Assembly: GCA_905250885.1 (NCBI GenBank) | Contig: CAJNOQ010000090.1 | Coordinates: 1-64,000, forward strand | Direction of reading: 5' to 3' | Source: Didymodactylos carnosus | Taxonomy: Eukaryota > Rotifera > Eurotatoria > Philodinida > Philodinidae | DNA length: 64,000 nt | Part shown: one piece after another, positions 48,001-61,200 of the stretch | Position numbering within the stretch: the stretch's first letter is position 1 | Layout: every line of letters starts with the position of its first letter | Translations under genes and position numbers: made by a program | The notes under the pieces: model-generated | Seen by the model: the letters and a program-made list of their open reading frames with translations, nothing else | Told to the model about the DNA's origin: nothing | Database searches by the model: none

Positions 48001-51000
48001 GAAAACTAAAAATAGAAATAAAATAATAATAGAAAAAATGATAAATAAATTTAATTCATTACTTCATATCTTGATTTGAATATGTTGATGAATATTTATC
48101 GGTGACAGATCGAATAATTTTAGAAGCAGCAGTCTAAAAATAAAATAAATATTTAAATTAATTCTTCTATGTTTTGTTTGTTTGTTTTTTTATATACTTG
48201 ATATGTATCTGGTAGACTGGTTAACATAAGTGTGAATTCTGGACGATTTAAATTGTACAATGCTAAAACAACACCTTGTGCTGCCTAAAATAAAATATAA
48301 TAAAATTGTTTAACACACATTAGTTGTTAAAACCTATACAATAACAAATTGCTATTCTATGACTATTCTAGTTTTATTGTTCTATTTTTCAAGAGAAAAA
48401 ATACTGACAAGAATCTATAAAATTCATTTAGCAGAAGTTAACTAGGATACCGAAATTATATCTAAAACCATACCTTTCTAACTTCATTTGATTTTGGTTC
48501 CACTGACCAATTCATTATTTTTGATAATGCAATTCTTACATCGGCATTATTAGCAATATCAACTGGTTCCATATGTTGAATAATTTGTTGTAAATGACGT
48601 AATAAAACTTCTTTTGCTTTAACTCCCGGTGCCAAAGAATTATCATTAATAAAACGTGTTAAAATGGTAAATTGTTGATGAACATCAAATGATTGACTAA
48701 AAATTACAACAAAACATAAGATAATGATAGTAATATTCTTTGACATCTCACTTACTTGACAACGTTTAAGCAATGTTTTAATTTTTTATATGTTGATTCT
48801 AAATGATCATTTCCCAGTCGACCCAATAATTTTGTCAGTAATGTATAGAGCCATTCATTTATTTCTCGTTTATAATTAACGATAAATTCTGGTAATACGT
48901 CGAGAAATGCTGTGAATACTTGAGTATGTGGATCATGAAAACGTTTTGAAAATATTTCTGTTATTCGTTTAATTTCTGGTGAGCTAAAAATATTTTAATA
49001 TTATTCATAAAAACAAGTCAACTTTCTCTTTTATCTAATAATATTACCTAAAAACTCGACCAGAACGTATCATATGATAGAGTGTTGTTAAACCTTCTTT
49101 ACGTTCTGCCCATTCATTACTGGACATTCGACGTAAAACATCAGCAACATCCTAAAGAAAAGAAGAGTTAAGTAAGTACATTATGTGTAAAAATGTGGTA
49201 AGGAATAGAAATAGACAACTCTTAATACGAATAATCATAGAATAAACATGCTCATTTTAATCTTCATGCGGGGATACTCAATAAAATTAAAAGATATTTG
49301 ATGATTTTATAAAAACGAATGATATTATTCTCAGTTTTAAACAAGCATGATGATAAATTCATTAGGGAATAAATCATTAGGGTATTTCTTACTTAATCCT
49401 ATCGTAAAATCGTATTTTTTTTCTAAAGTTGAATAATCATGCATCAACACACACGCCATCAAAACAAAAGTAGGTTACCTTTGATATTTGATTAGTAAAT
49501 AATAAATAATTTGTCTGAAGAAAAATGAGAAGTCTGTCGAGTTAAAACTTTATCCTTATCAATTCAACACGCAATAATGTGTTATTAATAGTTGTCTTGG
49601 AAAGAAAAAAATGCAAAAACAATGATCTTCTTACTTCTTTGTCGATCCATTCTCTTGAACTATGAGCAGATGATCGCCTTTTTGAACTTTTCGACTGAAA
49701 AACAGTCATACATAGATATGATTATTATTCATTATTGAATAAATTATTTCCTCTTCTACTCACTTCTAATGAACGTTCTGAACATATACTTGATGTTTCC
49801 GATGCATTATCATCACTATCCGCTCCCCATGCACCACGACGTTGACTCGACACACCAAAATGATTTGAATCATAATCATTTGAACCTTGACGTACCCCGT
49901 ATGGTCCTAAGAAAAAACAATAATAACTATAAAAAGTAAAATCGACGATTCGGTTAGATAGTTTTTTTAGTAAAGAAAAACAAGAATAATAAAATCTCTA
50001 ATAACAAAAGAAAGCTATATACAAAACAATAACATCTACCAACCGAGTTTCTTTTCAGAATATCTACTATCCATTTCAAAATGTGAAATGATTGCTTATT
50101 CAACTATCGTCTGAGAAGAAATGGAAATTTTAAGTTTTCTTCATTTCATAGGCCAAACTTTAAAAAAATGAAAACTCTTTCTTCTAAACTAAGATTTTGT
50201 AAAGATTTTGAACCATTTGTTTATGATCACTTATTGTTAAGGCTACATAGTCGAAAATATTCTCTTTGAAGTGGAAATGAAGAGAAATTTTTGTCTTCTA
50301 TAGTTTAGGCGTAGCATCGCATTTCCTGAGAGTTCTAGGATTTGTATGTGTTGACGTTTGGGAATCACAACAGCGACTGGAATATAGGCGATCGAACATA
50401 CAGTGTCTCATAGAAATGTTTGGTTGGTGGAAAAGGCAAAAAATCTTGTGGAAACCTATTTTCTGAAGATATACACAATCCAGATGACCCAAAAATCAAA
50501 GGACACGCACAATTTGAATTGAGTTTAGTGGTAACAGAACGAAAAATCGAAAGAAATCGTTTTCGTAGACAAGATCGCTGGTCAGGTTATTGACAAAACT
50601 TGCTCTGTCGTCTGTGCTATGTACCAGGATTCTCAAACGTCAACATATACAAGTCCTCACAGAACTCTTAGGAAATGTGAGGCCATGTCTAAACTATAGA
50701 AAACGAAGATTTCTCTTCACCTCCGATTCAAAGAAGCTATTTATATTTTAATATAAATATCGCTTTATACACTTTATATTTTGAAACGGATAGTAGTCAA
50801 AAGCAAAAGTACTTTCTTTTACTTCGAAAAAGCACCATACTAAGCATTCAGAAGAAGATTTTACACATACACAAAAGACACAAGAAGATCTAATGATTTG
50901 ATGATGGTGCTACCTAAACTTACTTACTTCCTGATCCTATGAATTTATTTCCACTATACCTTCTTTCGATTCGACTTTTATTATTAACAGCTATAATTAG

Positions 51001-54000
51001 ACAGTGTATTCTTCTTTTTACTCTTTTTAACTTTCTTTATTATACATTAGTTATTAAATGATAAAAAAAAAAGATTGAATGAATTGAATACATACGTGTT
51101 CTTCCCGGACTTGATTCTCTACTAGATATTTTTCCCGATACTGGTATTCTTGAACGACCATTTGTTGGTGTTCGATTATTATTATGATGTGTTAGATAAT
51201 GAGCTTTTAATGTTGGAGATGTTGAACGACTTCCTGGTTGTGATTGTGAAGTGATGGGTGGTCGAGAAGTCGAAGATACTGCCGTGGTGGAAGATTGTTT
51301 ATAGATAGATTGTGGTTGAACAGGTCGTGGTCGAACTAAATTTTAGAAATTTTTTAGTTATAACAAGAACAAAGATAGATGATGAATATCAATGCGTACT
51401 TAGTGGTGATGGAACAACTGGTGTTGTTGAAGCTAAACATAAAAGATATCGATCATGAACAAGAAGAGAAGAAAAAATATGAGTATTAAAAGAAGCGTAA
51501 CATTTGTCAAAGCATTGAACTTAGTTGCGCTCGAGCACACGTATCCTTTTCCCTGGTTATATACCATTCATACGCACAAAACTCAGCTACGTATAGATCA
51601 TCGTTTAATACTGGTGACACTGAATAAGAATGGAAATTGGGCGATTATTATCGATAGTTATTAGAAAATTTTTCAAAAGATACATAGTTTTGATTAACAT
51701 CTACTAGACTCGAAAATCAAAGTTTAATCCTTACTTGTCATTGATGTTGCATTGTCTTTGGCAAAATTTCTTGACGCTAATTCATTGGCACTGGAAGATC
51801 TTGCTAATACACCTGGTGAATATTGTTTATCTATTAAATGAAATGCATTTGTTAGAAGATCTGTTATGAAATGAGGCAATCGTGTACACATACCATTTGC
51901 TGTTTGATATCTAGGCGTAGTTCTAAATAAACAATCATAAAAACTTATCAAAGCTCCATTTGACTTCTAAAAACATTTGCTCTTACTCTTTTGCGCTTTT
52001 CATTCTTCCACCAATTGCTAATGAATGTGTGCTAGAAGAATTACTCATTTCGCCCTGAGGAAAAAGAAAAACACCAAAAAAATATTAAACATCACAATGA
52101 TATTATACAAAGTTTACCAAAAGCATTTTTTTCTTCGATGCGTCCAATGTATTCAATAATTGATCAGCTAATTGTGAAAAATATTCACGAAATAAACCAA
52201 ATGCTCTGAATGAAAGAATACATGATAATAAAATATTGATTATGATTGATTTCTACTTACTTTCTTGCATTTTGTCTTGCTTCTGGATCAGGATCGGACA
52301 AACTTTTTTTAATTGAATCATGAATCAATTGACCGTGTTTATCTAAATGGGTACGATCCCAATGAGATAACATATGTAGTAATAACTCGCATGTATGCCT
52401 TAAAATAGAATTAGAATAGAATAATACAGAAATAACAATAACAAACAATATTCGCATACCGTCTTATTTCTTTTGATTTTGATTCAAAATTTCCTAGTAT
52501 GAGAGGTACTAATTTAGATGATTGAGTATTATCAACAATAAAACGCATGGCAACAATTCCACTTGTAGATATCACTTTTGCACTATTTTGAATTAAATTC
52601 ATTAATGCTGGAATAACACCTTCAGCTGTACGTTCAAAACGATTTGTTAATTTAACGGACATGAATCTAAAATAAATCAAAAATATATTTACAATAAGTA
52701 TCAGCAAAAAAAAACCATTTTCATTCGGCTTACGCTAATGTAATACAAGCTTCTCGAACAATTTGTGAACGTAAATCTTTGACCGTTGTTGCCAATGGTA
52801 AATCGAGTTGTCGCATATTTTTAAAAAACTCGTCATAATCGGCTGCACCACTAACAATAATCGATCGTAATCGTTTTAACTGAAAAATGAGTCAACATAC
52901 TTCTAGTACACGTGTTAGAGATAAAAGACAGAGACAATACATACAGCATCTACTCTTTTTTCCCAATCATTGTTCGTATCTGCTAATGTTTCACGTACAT
53001 TTGATAATTGTTGGTCAACGTCTTTTCCAGATAATAACTAGAGAAAAAAAATGTTGACTCTCGTTATTGAAAGAAGAACTCTTTATGTTAAACACACATA
53101 CTTGAACTTCTGGTGTTGATTCAAATGTTTCAAGGAATACTGCTTCATCAACAGCACCACTGGAGGTAGCTTAAATGAAGAAATAAACTTCGATTAAAAA
53201 ATAGAGGAAGAATTATAATTGTGTAAAACATCACATTAAGAATATATACTTTTTATCAACAACAAAACTTCGATGAAGAGTGAGATAAAAATCAATGCGA
53301 TTGTATAATAACTGCTGCTACAATCGATAATTGAAATATTAGCAAGAATTTAGCTACTTTTAACTCTGATCCGTCCACCTGGGATCTGTACGGATCCCAG
53401 ACGAAAACGAGCGCTTTGAAGATATGTCTTGCTGCTCTGCCAGATAAATAATGAGTGGATACAATCAGTTCATATTGATAGTACGCCCTATTGTCATTCA
53501 GTGGAATATAAAGTGAAGTGGTAAAATCTACCCATTGCGTTCAGACAGTATCCAAATGAAATCGGTAGAATTTGGGCATATTATAGGTGGCCGGATCAAG
53601 GTTAAGACAGATAAGTGATAGCAGACGAATAGAATATGTTTTATTTACACTTTTTCACTTTAGCTAATCTCTCAAATAGTTTTAATTTTCTTAAGAAGGT
53701 ATGAAACATCAAAATAAACCATCCTTACGTTTGTGTTTAATCATGTGTACTTTGCTCAACTTAAGAATATTCGCGTTTGAAACAAAAGATCTATTTTCTC
53801 AGATAAATAAAACAAATATCTAACAAATCATTTTCTCATTCATTTTCCCGCATATTACTCTAGAGAAAATAGTTTTTTTTTTCTTATTATATATACATCA
53901 AGCAACATTATTTTTCTTGTATACAGGAAAAGGGAAAACAAAATTATCATGCTGAGCATATAACAGACAACAGCTGATTGTAATATATTAACAAATACAA

Positions 54001-57000
54001 CAAAAAGAGACACACAAAATGACATAGAATCACAGAATTGAGAAGAGAAAATATCGGCTACTAGGAGAACATTTTGATTTTTTCACCTGATGTTGCCTTT
54101 ACACCTGTTACAGAACTAGATGATGGCAATGGACGAGGAATACCAGAAGATGAACGAGATCGACGAGATACTAAAATAATTGTTTTTAGTTCATATTAAA
54201 CAGCAACACCGTCGTCAAGAAAACTAAGAACAAATTCAATCCTGACGAAAATTACGATAAAATTCTATTTTAATTAATTTATCGTTCAAATTTAGAATAA
54301 AAAAAAAGATGAATTTTTCGATAAAGTATTGATATCAGTTGAAAAAACAAACATAATATAGATATAATATGTAAATTACTTACCAGCTGAAGTTGGTCCG
54401 GTCGATGATGTCGATGATCCCAATCGCATAATTCTTGATCGTGTATCTCCAGATGTTCCATTACCACCAATTTTTGATTTTGTTATTGCTGTACTATTAG
54501 ATGTTGGTTTTGGACGCGCTATTAAATATAGGACCAAAAAAAAATGAAAATAATAATCATAATGGTAATTAATTATCCAAAACATATTAAACTTTTACTA
54601 ATATTTGATTAATTATAGACAAAAACTTACGTGGTTTAGCAGCACTCATCCTAATTAATAGTAAATATAATAAACAATAAATTTTTTTAAAACTAATATC
54701 TTTCTATTTTCTTTTCTCTATCTTTAATGAGGCACCATATGCACTGTCTTAGATGTTACAGTTGAAACCTTATTATGATTCAAAGAATATAGTTTTACTA
54801 TAGAAGAGAAAAAGAACACACGCACATGGATATGTAGAGAGGGAGAGAGAAAGCACTACTATAAGAAAATCTTTTCTTTTCTCTTTCACATAACAATGAC
54901 AAATAGACTATGAAGATACGATAAAAAAACATAAAACCACACATACATAGTCTACATCTTTGTTAAGTTATAGAAATAGAAAAATTGTTTGACACAAGAA
55001 GAAAAAAAATGAGAATTTTATTTTATTTTATTTATTTATTTTTTTTTTAATGATATTTGAGAGATTGTACGTTGTACATTCGTTTTGATTGTTCACTAAA
55101 GAGTCAAGTATAAATGAATGATGAAAAAATATAAAAAAAAAAAATCTATTGATAAATTGAACAATGCAACGTTTTTTTGTTGTTTTTTTTTTTTTTTTTT
55201 TATTTTTTATGTCTTAGATTGAATTATAGTCAATAGAAAATACTTAGTAGAAAAATATTTCACAATATCATCTTCCCACAAGTGAAGGATAAAAGTAGAA
55301 AGAAGTCGATTATAATACTTGATGATCGGTATCAGTATACGATTTATTATACAAATATGAATAAAGTATTTCTCAAGAGAACTAAAAAGTCTTGTTGTCT
55401 ATGTTAAAGTATATTCTGATCGATAAGCTAACGTTCTTTTTTTCCCGATAAAAAAGAAAATATGGCTCAATACTTAAGAATTTTTATTCTGAAACAGTCA
55501 AACAAACTCTTTCTTTTGTTTTATCTATTCAAAAAAACAAAACACAAAAGAAAACGAAAATATTTCAATATATCTGTCTGATGTTTAACTGTTTAACACA
55601 TGATAACATTAATTAAAGGTTAACTTTTTATATGGGTGGTGTTCATCTTAGAATAAACTCATCATCTATCCCATGATAGATTGAAATATACTGATTCAAT
55701 CGATTTAAAATTATAGGTCTCATAGTCTCTCTATTACTATGCACGATAGTTTTAATTTGAATATTTCAAAAAAAAAAAAAAAAAGAAAAAAATTGAGTTC
55801 CGCCTTCTCTCTTATTGTTTATGATATGAAATAATTCGTTGTTTTTTTTCTTTGTTTAAAAATCTTTTGTGCTATATGATTGAAACTGAATATATAATAT
55901 AAATTATATTGATGAACCGACGATATGAAAGGATAGACTATACAAAAACGTACGTAGCTAAATAATAAAGGAAAAAATCTTTTAATCAAAAATCTAATGC
56001 TTCATACAATAACAACAATCAGTGAATATAATTTTTCGTTTTGCCTATATTTTCATTTTTAATTATAATCAAAAAATCTTTCAACTTTAAATAAAAATCA
56101 AGTCATAAATATGAATTTAGAAACTATTTATTAATAAAAAAAAAAATATATAGATATATTTTTTTTTATGCGTTAACAAATTATAAATCTTTGTCTAACA
56201 TCTTAGATCTAAGATTTATTTAAGTTAATATAAATATAGATCATAAATAATTTCATATATTTGTTAACTAGAGTAGAGAGTATTCTAGACAAATAAATTT
56301 AATTCGTTGTCTATTACTGTCAAAAACGAAAGACAGCACGTTAAGATTTATGTTAAGTTAAGAATTGTGTTTGTTCAAGCGTTTCCCTCCTTCCTGGTTT
56401 TTAAACACATATAAGAAAATGATATAGTAAGATAAAAACAATGAATGTTATTACATTGACACGTTCAATTAAATAAAGCAAATTTCATAAAGAAGAGATA
56501 AAGAGAGAGAATATTTTATTCAACTATATGGTACTCATAAAAATTTTAACATCCACATACATTGTATAAAAATTTATCAAATACAATTTTGAAATTTTTA
56601 TTCAATATGAAAGATTGTGCTACTCTAAAATCATAAACATCTAAATAAAGATATTTGTTTAAAAGATATAAATATATAATCTGTTATCATCATTCTTATA
56701 TAACAAAACAAACAAATCATATAAAAATAATTCAATATTAACAAGAGTATACATCATCAGAGCTAAAATTTGGTAGTATTTAATTAAATTATTAACAGAC
56801 GGATTCATTTTTAGATCTTCAACTATTTAATAGGTATTTTAGAAATTATAGATCTCTTTCTCTTATATAAATGTAGAAATTTGTTATTTATTTTATTTAA
56901 AAAATTCGTATTTTATCCCTTATTATATTTTATTGATTCACCGAAATGTATAAGACGGTAGTCTTCATCTCAAGGTCAAGGCTATATACTACTCTATTTA

Positions 57001-58231
57001 CAAACAAAAAAAAAACGAAAAAATTCTACGTGTAAATATTGCGTGTACCTTAGACGAAGAGACATATATATTCTAATGGGCTACTGTCGGTATTCTTTAA
57101 GAAAAATAAATAAGACTAAATTAAAGATTAAATTTTTTACTTGGTAGTGATACTCTTACTAATGAATTTCGATTAAAGTAAATAGTAGATAAATTGGATA
57201 AATGTTTAAATTTTTCTTTGAAAGAGTCAAGAAATTCTTCCAAAAGATTTACATTTATTCGTGTTTAAAAAAAGATAATTAGAAGAAGAAAATAAAAATG
57301 TTTTATATTCATCGTATTGTGTATTTAAGCGTACAAACGCTCATGTACATACCGACAACAGAATTTCTATGAAGCTAAACAAATTAAGTTGTTATAGGAT
57401 AAAAGAAAAAAGAAATATTATAATAGGAATAACAGAAATATTTATAAAATGAGAAAAGAAATAGAGAGAAAAAAAAAATGTTGTCGATTAATTCAAAATT
57501 CATCTTAACATATTATATAAATAATCAAAGATAGTGATATACAAACGATTTTATCATAGAACTTGCCGTATTATTATGAGAAGAGAAAATAACAGCTTAA
57601 TGAATGCATATCCTGATCAAATGACATTTTGATTTTTTTCTAAAAATTTGATCTTTAGATACCGGAAGTATCAAGAATGTAATCAACTACATACAAATTT
57701 TTATCATAATGAATATGTCAGAAATATTTCACTTTTAGAACTTTTTAAATTAAAAAAAGATAAAAAAAAAAAAACAAATCAGTAATTTATAATGTGACAG
57801 ATCTCTCTAATGTAGCTAGTTTTTGTATAAATATTACCTGGTAACGATTTTCTTGTTTTTGTATTTCGTCTAAAAAGTATTGGTGATAAATCGGGTGTTG
57901 AGGGTTGAAACTGAGTAGTAGTTGGTCCCAGAAATTGTTCTAACAACGATGGATCCATCAAAGTTCTTTAACTTAAGAGTAATATAGTCGTCAAAAGTCA
58001 CGTCATACTACTACATACAACAAAATCTAAAAATACTTTTCTTTTTTTTTATTTCGACTTGTATATTGTGTAGATCTAATAAATGATTCTCCCGTTTTAA
58101 ATAAATAAAAAAAAAAAAAACACCTAGTAAACTTTTGAAGTGCATTATTCTCAACTAGTAGTATATACTGTGCATTATACGCTTGGTAAAAGTAGTGGTT
58201 ATTATTATTTTTTGTCATACACACACTTTAG

Positions 58232-58271
<40 letters not shown>

Positions 58272-61200
58272 AGATTCGTAATAAAAAGGCATATGAATCT
58301 CTCGTTGCATCTTGAACAATTTTTTTGACAAAATATCATCAATGTCATCACACCTATGTACAGAATATATCAAGTCATTTTTCTTCAATTTTTTTCTTGG
58401 TTATATATACTACATTAAGTTAATACAATGCAAATACCTTTAAATTTCTTCTTTATAGGTATTTGTCTCATTATTTTGAATCACAATTTTTCTTATTTTT
58501 TATATACATATATGTACATTATCATATTCAAAAGAAGAATAACTGCTGTTCGAACAAATTGAGCATAGTCAAATTCAAAATGATGAACAGTAAGATTAAA
58601 AAAAAAAGAAGAAATTAAATTATTTTTGTTTCTTATTCTATACTATATCTCGATTGACTATATCTATGATTTCAATCAATTCGATATACCGAAAAAGAGA
58701 TGAATTATCATATAACTATTTACTGAATCGAATAATGAGATGGTGAACAGGAAGGAAAAAAAGAGAGACTTCTCTTATTACCAATGTAAAATACTGACAA
58801 ATCAACAAAGAGATTTATCAATTTTGAGAAAAATAGATAAATTGAAGTGCTTGCTCAATGAAGAGCTCATTTTTCAGAAGAACTAAATTTATCATCTAAC
58901 TGTCAGATTTTCTATGTATATGTTATAAATTTGTCTAATTATCGATTTAATGTTTTTCAATGTCTAATAGCTTAATAGAAGATCACTTAATGTCACTTAC
59001 GAATAATTTTCTCACTCTCTTTTCTTTTAAACTTGCAAAAAGAAAAAAAAACAACACCTATTGAACAATAATAAATGAGACGATGTCTCGTCTAGTAACA
59101 TAAAGAAAAGTAAAAAAGAACGGATTAGATGATCAATCACTAAGAACAATGGGTGAGAACAAAAAAATACAGTAGAAGTACAACGAATGAAATACACTGA
59201 ACATATATGTATAGTTACATATAGTCGAATATATATTAAACTTAATAATCGCTCTTCAAAAAAAAATTTTCTATTCTTTCTTGTTTTTTTTTTTTTTTTA
59301 ATGTACTTCCTATCAACTCTGGGGAAGAAGTTTCATTTTAATAATAATAATAATAATCGTCCTACAGCTTCTTTTTCAACAGTGTCAGAAAGAAATAGAA
59401 ACCTCCTGACACCTTTATGTACAGTTTTGTATACAATTTCCGTTTTCTATATCGAGAAGAAAAAGAAAAAGAAAAAGCTCTGTGTAACTGAATGTATAAG
59501 AGGTGTGAAAAATATGTTATAGTAGTTATCAGAATGAAGGTTGAACAATTAGAATGTGAACATGGTGTTATTTTTCTATGGTTATTTTTTTTTCTTTTTT
59601 TTTATTATAAGGATAAAATTAATTTTTAGTTCGAAAAAAAAATGTACGAGTTGGTCAACTAGCTCTGTTACCCGAGTTACATTATGGTTATGGTATTATT
59701 TTTTGCAGTATATTTCTCTTATAATTTTTGAATGATGAGATGCCCAGAGCTTGAAGATGTCTCAAATTAAAGAGAAAAGTGTGCTGAAATTTTTAAGACA
59801 TATCCACATTCTGCACAATCTTTCGTTTAGAAAGTATAAACATTAAGTTTTACTGATAAATTTTCAAAAGTAGGCATGTGTATTTGTATTATATTTTTTC
59901 TGAACGAAAGATCATGTAGAGTATGAATATTTTCAGCACACGTTTCACTTTAATTCAATTTATCCTCAAACTCCGGACATCTCATCGTTCAAAAATTATA
60001 AGAAAAACAAAATGTAAAGGAAACAACAGAATTTCATTCGTGTAGCAAAGTTGGCTGACCAAACCGTATCAAAGAAATTAGATATATAAAATGTTTACAA
60101 TTATTCAACAATGTTTAACTTAATATAGTTGTATTTCACGATACGATTAGTAATTGGTACATTGTGATATTCACACAAGTTCTACTCGCTACTTAATGAA
60201 TTAAGAACATCAAGAGATGTCACTAGTCATCATCTACTATTCAAATCAATATCATTGACTTACCATCTTCTTTTACTAACATTCTTCCGCTAGCAACAAC
60301 ATCATCAAATTTTTCATATAAGATTTTTAATCTAAAATAAAATGCAGAGTATTATTTAATTTTTTTTCAGTAAATGATAGTCTCTTACTTTGCTTCTGGA
60401 ATATCTCTTTTCGAAATATCACTTCGAACTTTTTCACCAACATGTCGATATATTTCAACAAGTGTATCAATTGCTTGTTGTCGAACCTTCAATGAAAGAA
60501 ATAATTATTAATAGTATCAATAAGAACAAATATGAGTTATTGTACTTGACTATTCGAATCTGTGACAAGTTTACAAATTAATGGGACTAATTTATTTAAT
60601 TGAATAGAAGACGCACCAAATCTAAACAAAAAAAAAGAAAATTTAAATTATCACTGAGTATATTATAAAAATCTATTAGATTTAAACATATTTTATTTTT
60701 ATGATATATGAACAAGATGAAAAATCACTGACATTCGCAATATCTGTTATCGTCGTTCTGTGAAACTTGTCTGCCATATTGTGTTCAATCACGAATTAAT
60801 CAAAATTTTTATACTTTTTTTACTAAGCGGCGTGGCAAGCTAACGGACCACCTTCGGATGAGAAGGTTCGAATTTTTGTTTTAACTTGAGCAAAGCTTAA
60901 AAATACATCATTAGACGCAGTTTTTCACGGTGATTACAAATCTGAACTCAAAGACAAATGAAAGTCAAATCTTTGTGAAAATTTAAATTTAATTTCCTGA
61001 TCTAGATATTTTTTCCAAAAATTCTGAAAACTATACTGTGGGATAGAGAATCAAATCCTCTACCAAAGGGCTCATTTGTTTTGACGTTTAGATGCCAAAT
61101 TTTATTTTTATTTTCTAAAAAACGTTTTGGCGCTTATTTTGTGAGCAATTTTATGCCCATTTAATCTAACTTTGAAAATTTGTTTTTGGCTGCATGGGAT

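Noticed and set aside
50920-50965. 9-nt microexon of CLASP (AG|GATCAGGAA|GTAAGT on the minus strand)
   Set aside because: Sites fit and phase is kept, but nine bases are too few to separate from chance without RNA.
59187-59522. 111-codon frame in a CLASP intron
   Set aside because: Poly-Phe and poly-Lys runs from T- and A-rich tracts; no domain, and the wrong strand for CLASP.
60720-60800. Minus-strand ATG with MADKFHRTTITDIANV as a further CLASP first exon
   Set aside because: No GT donor in the needed phase and no resemblance to TOG1.
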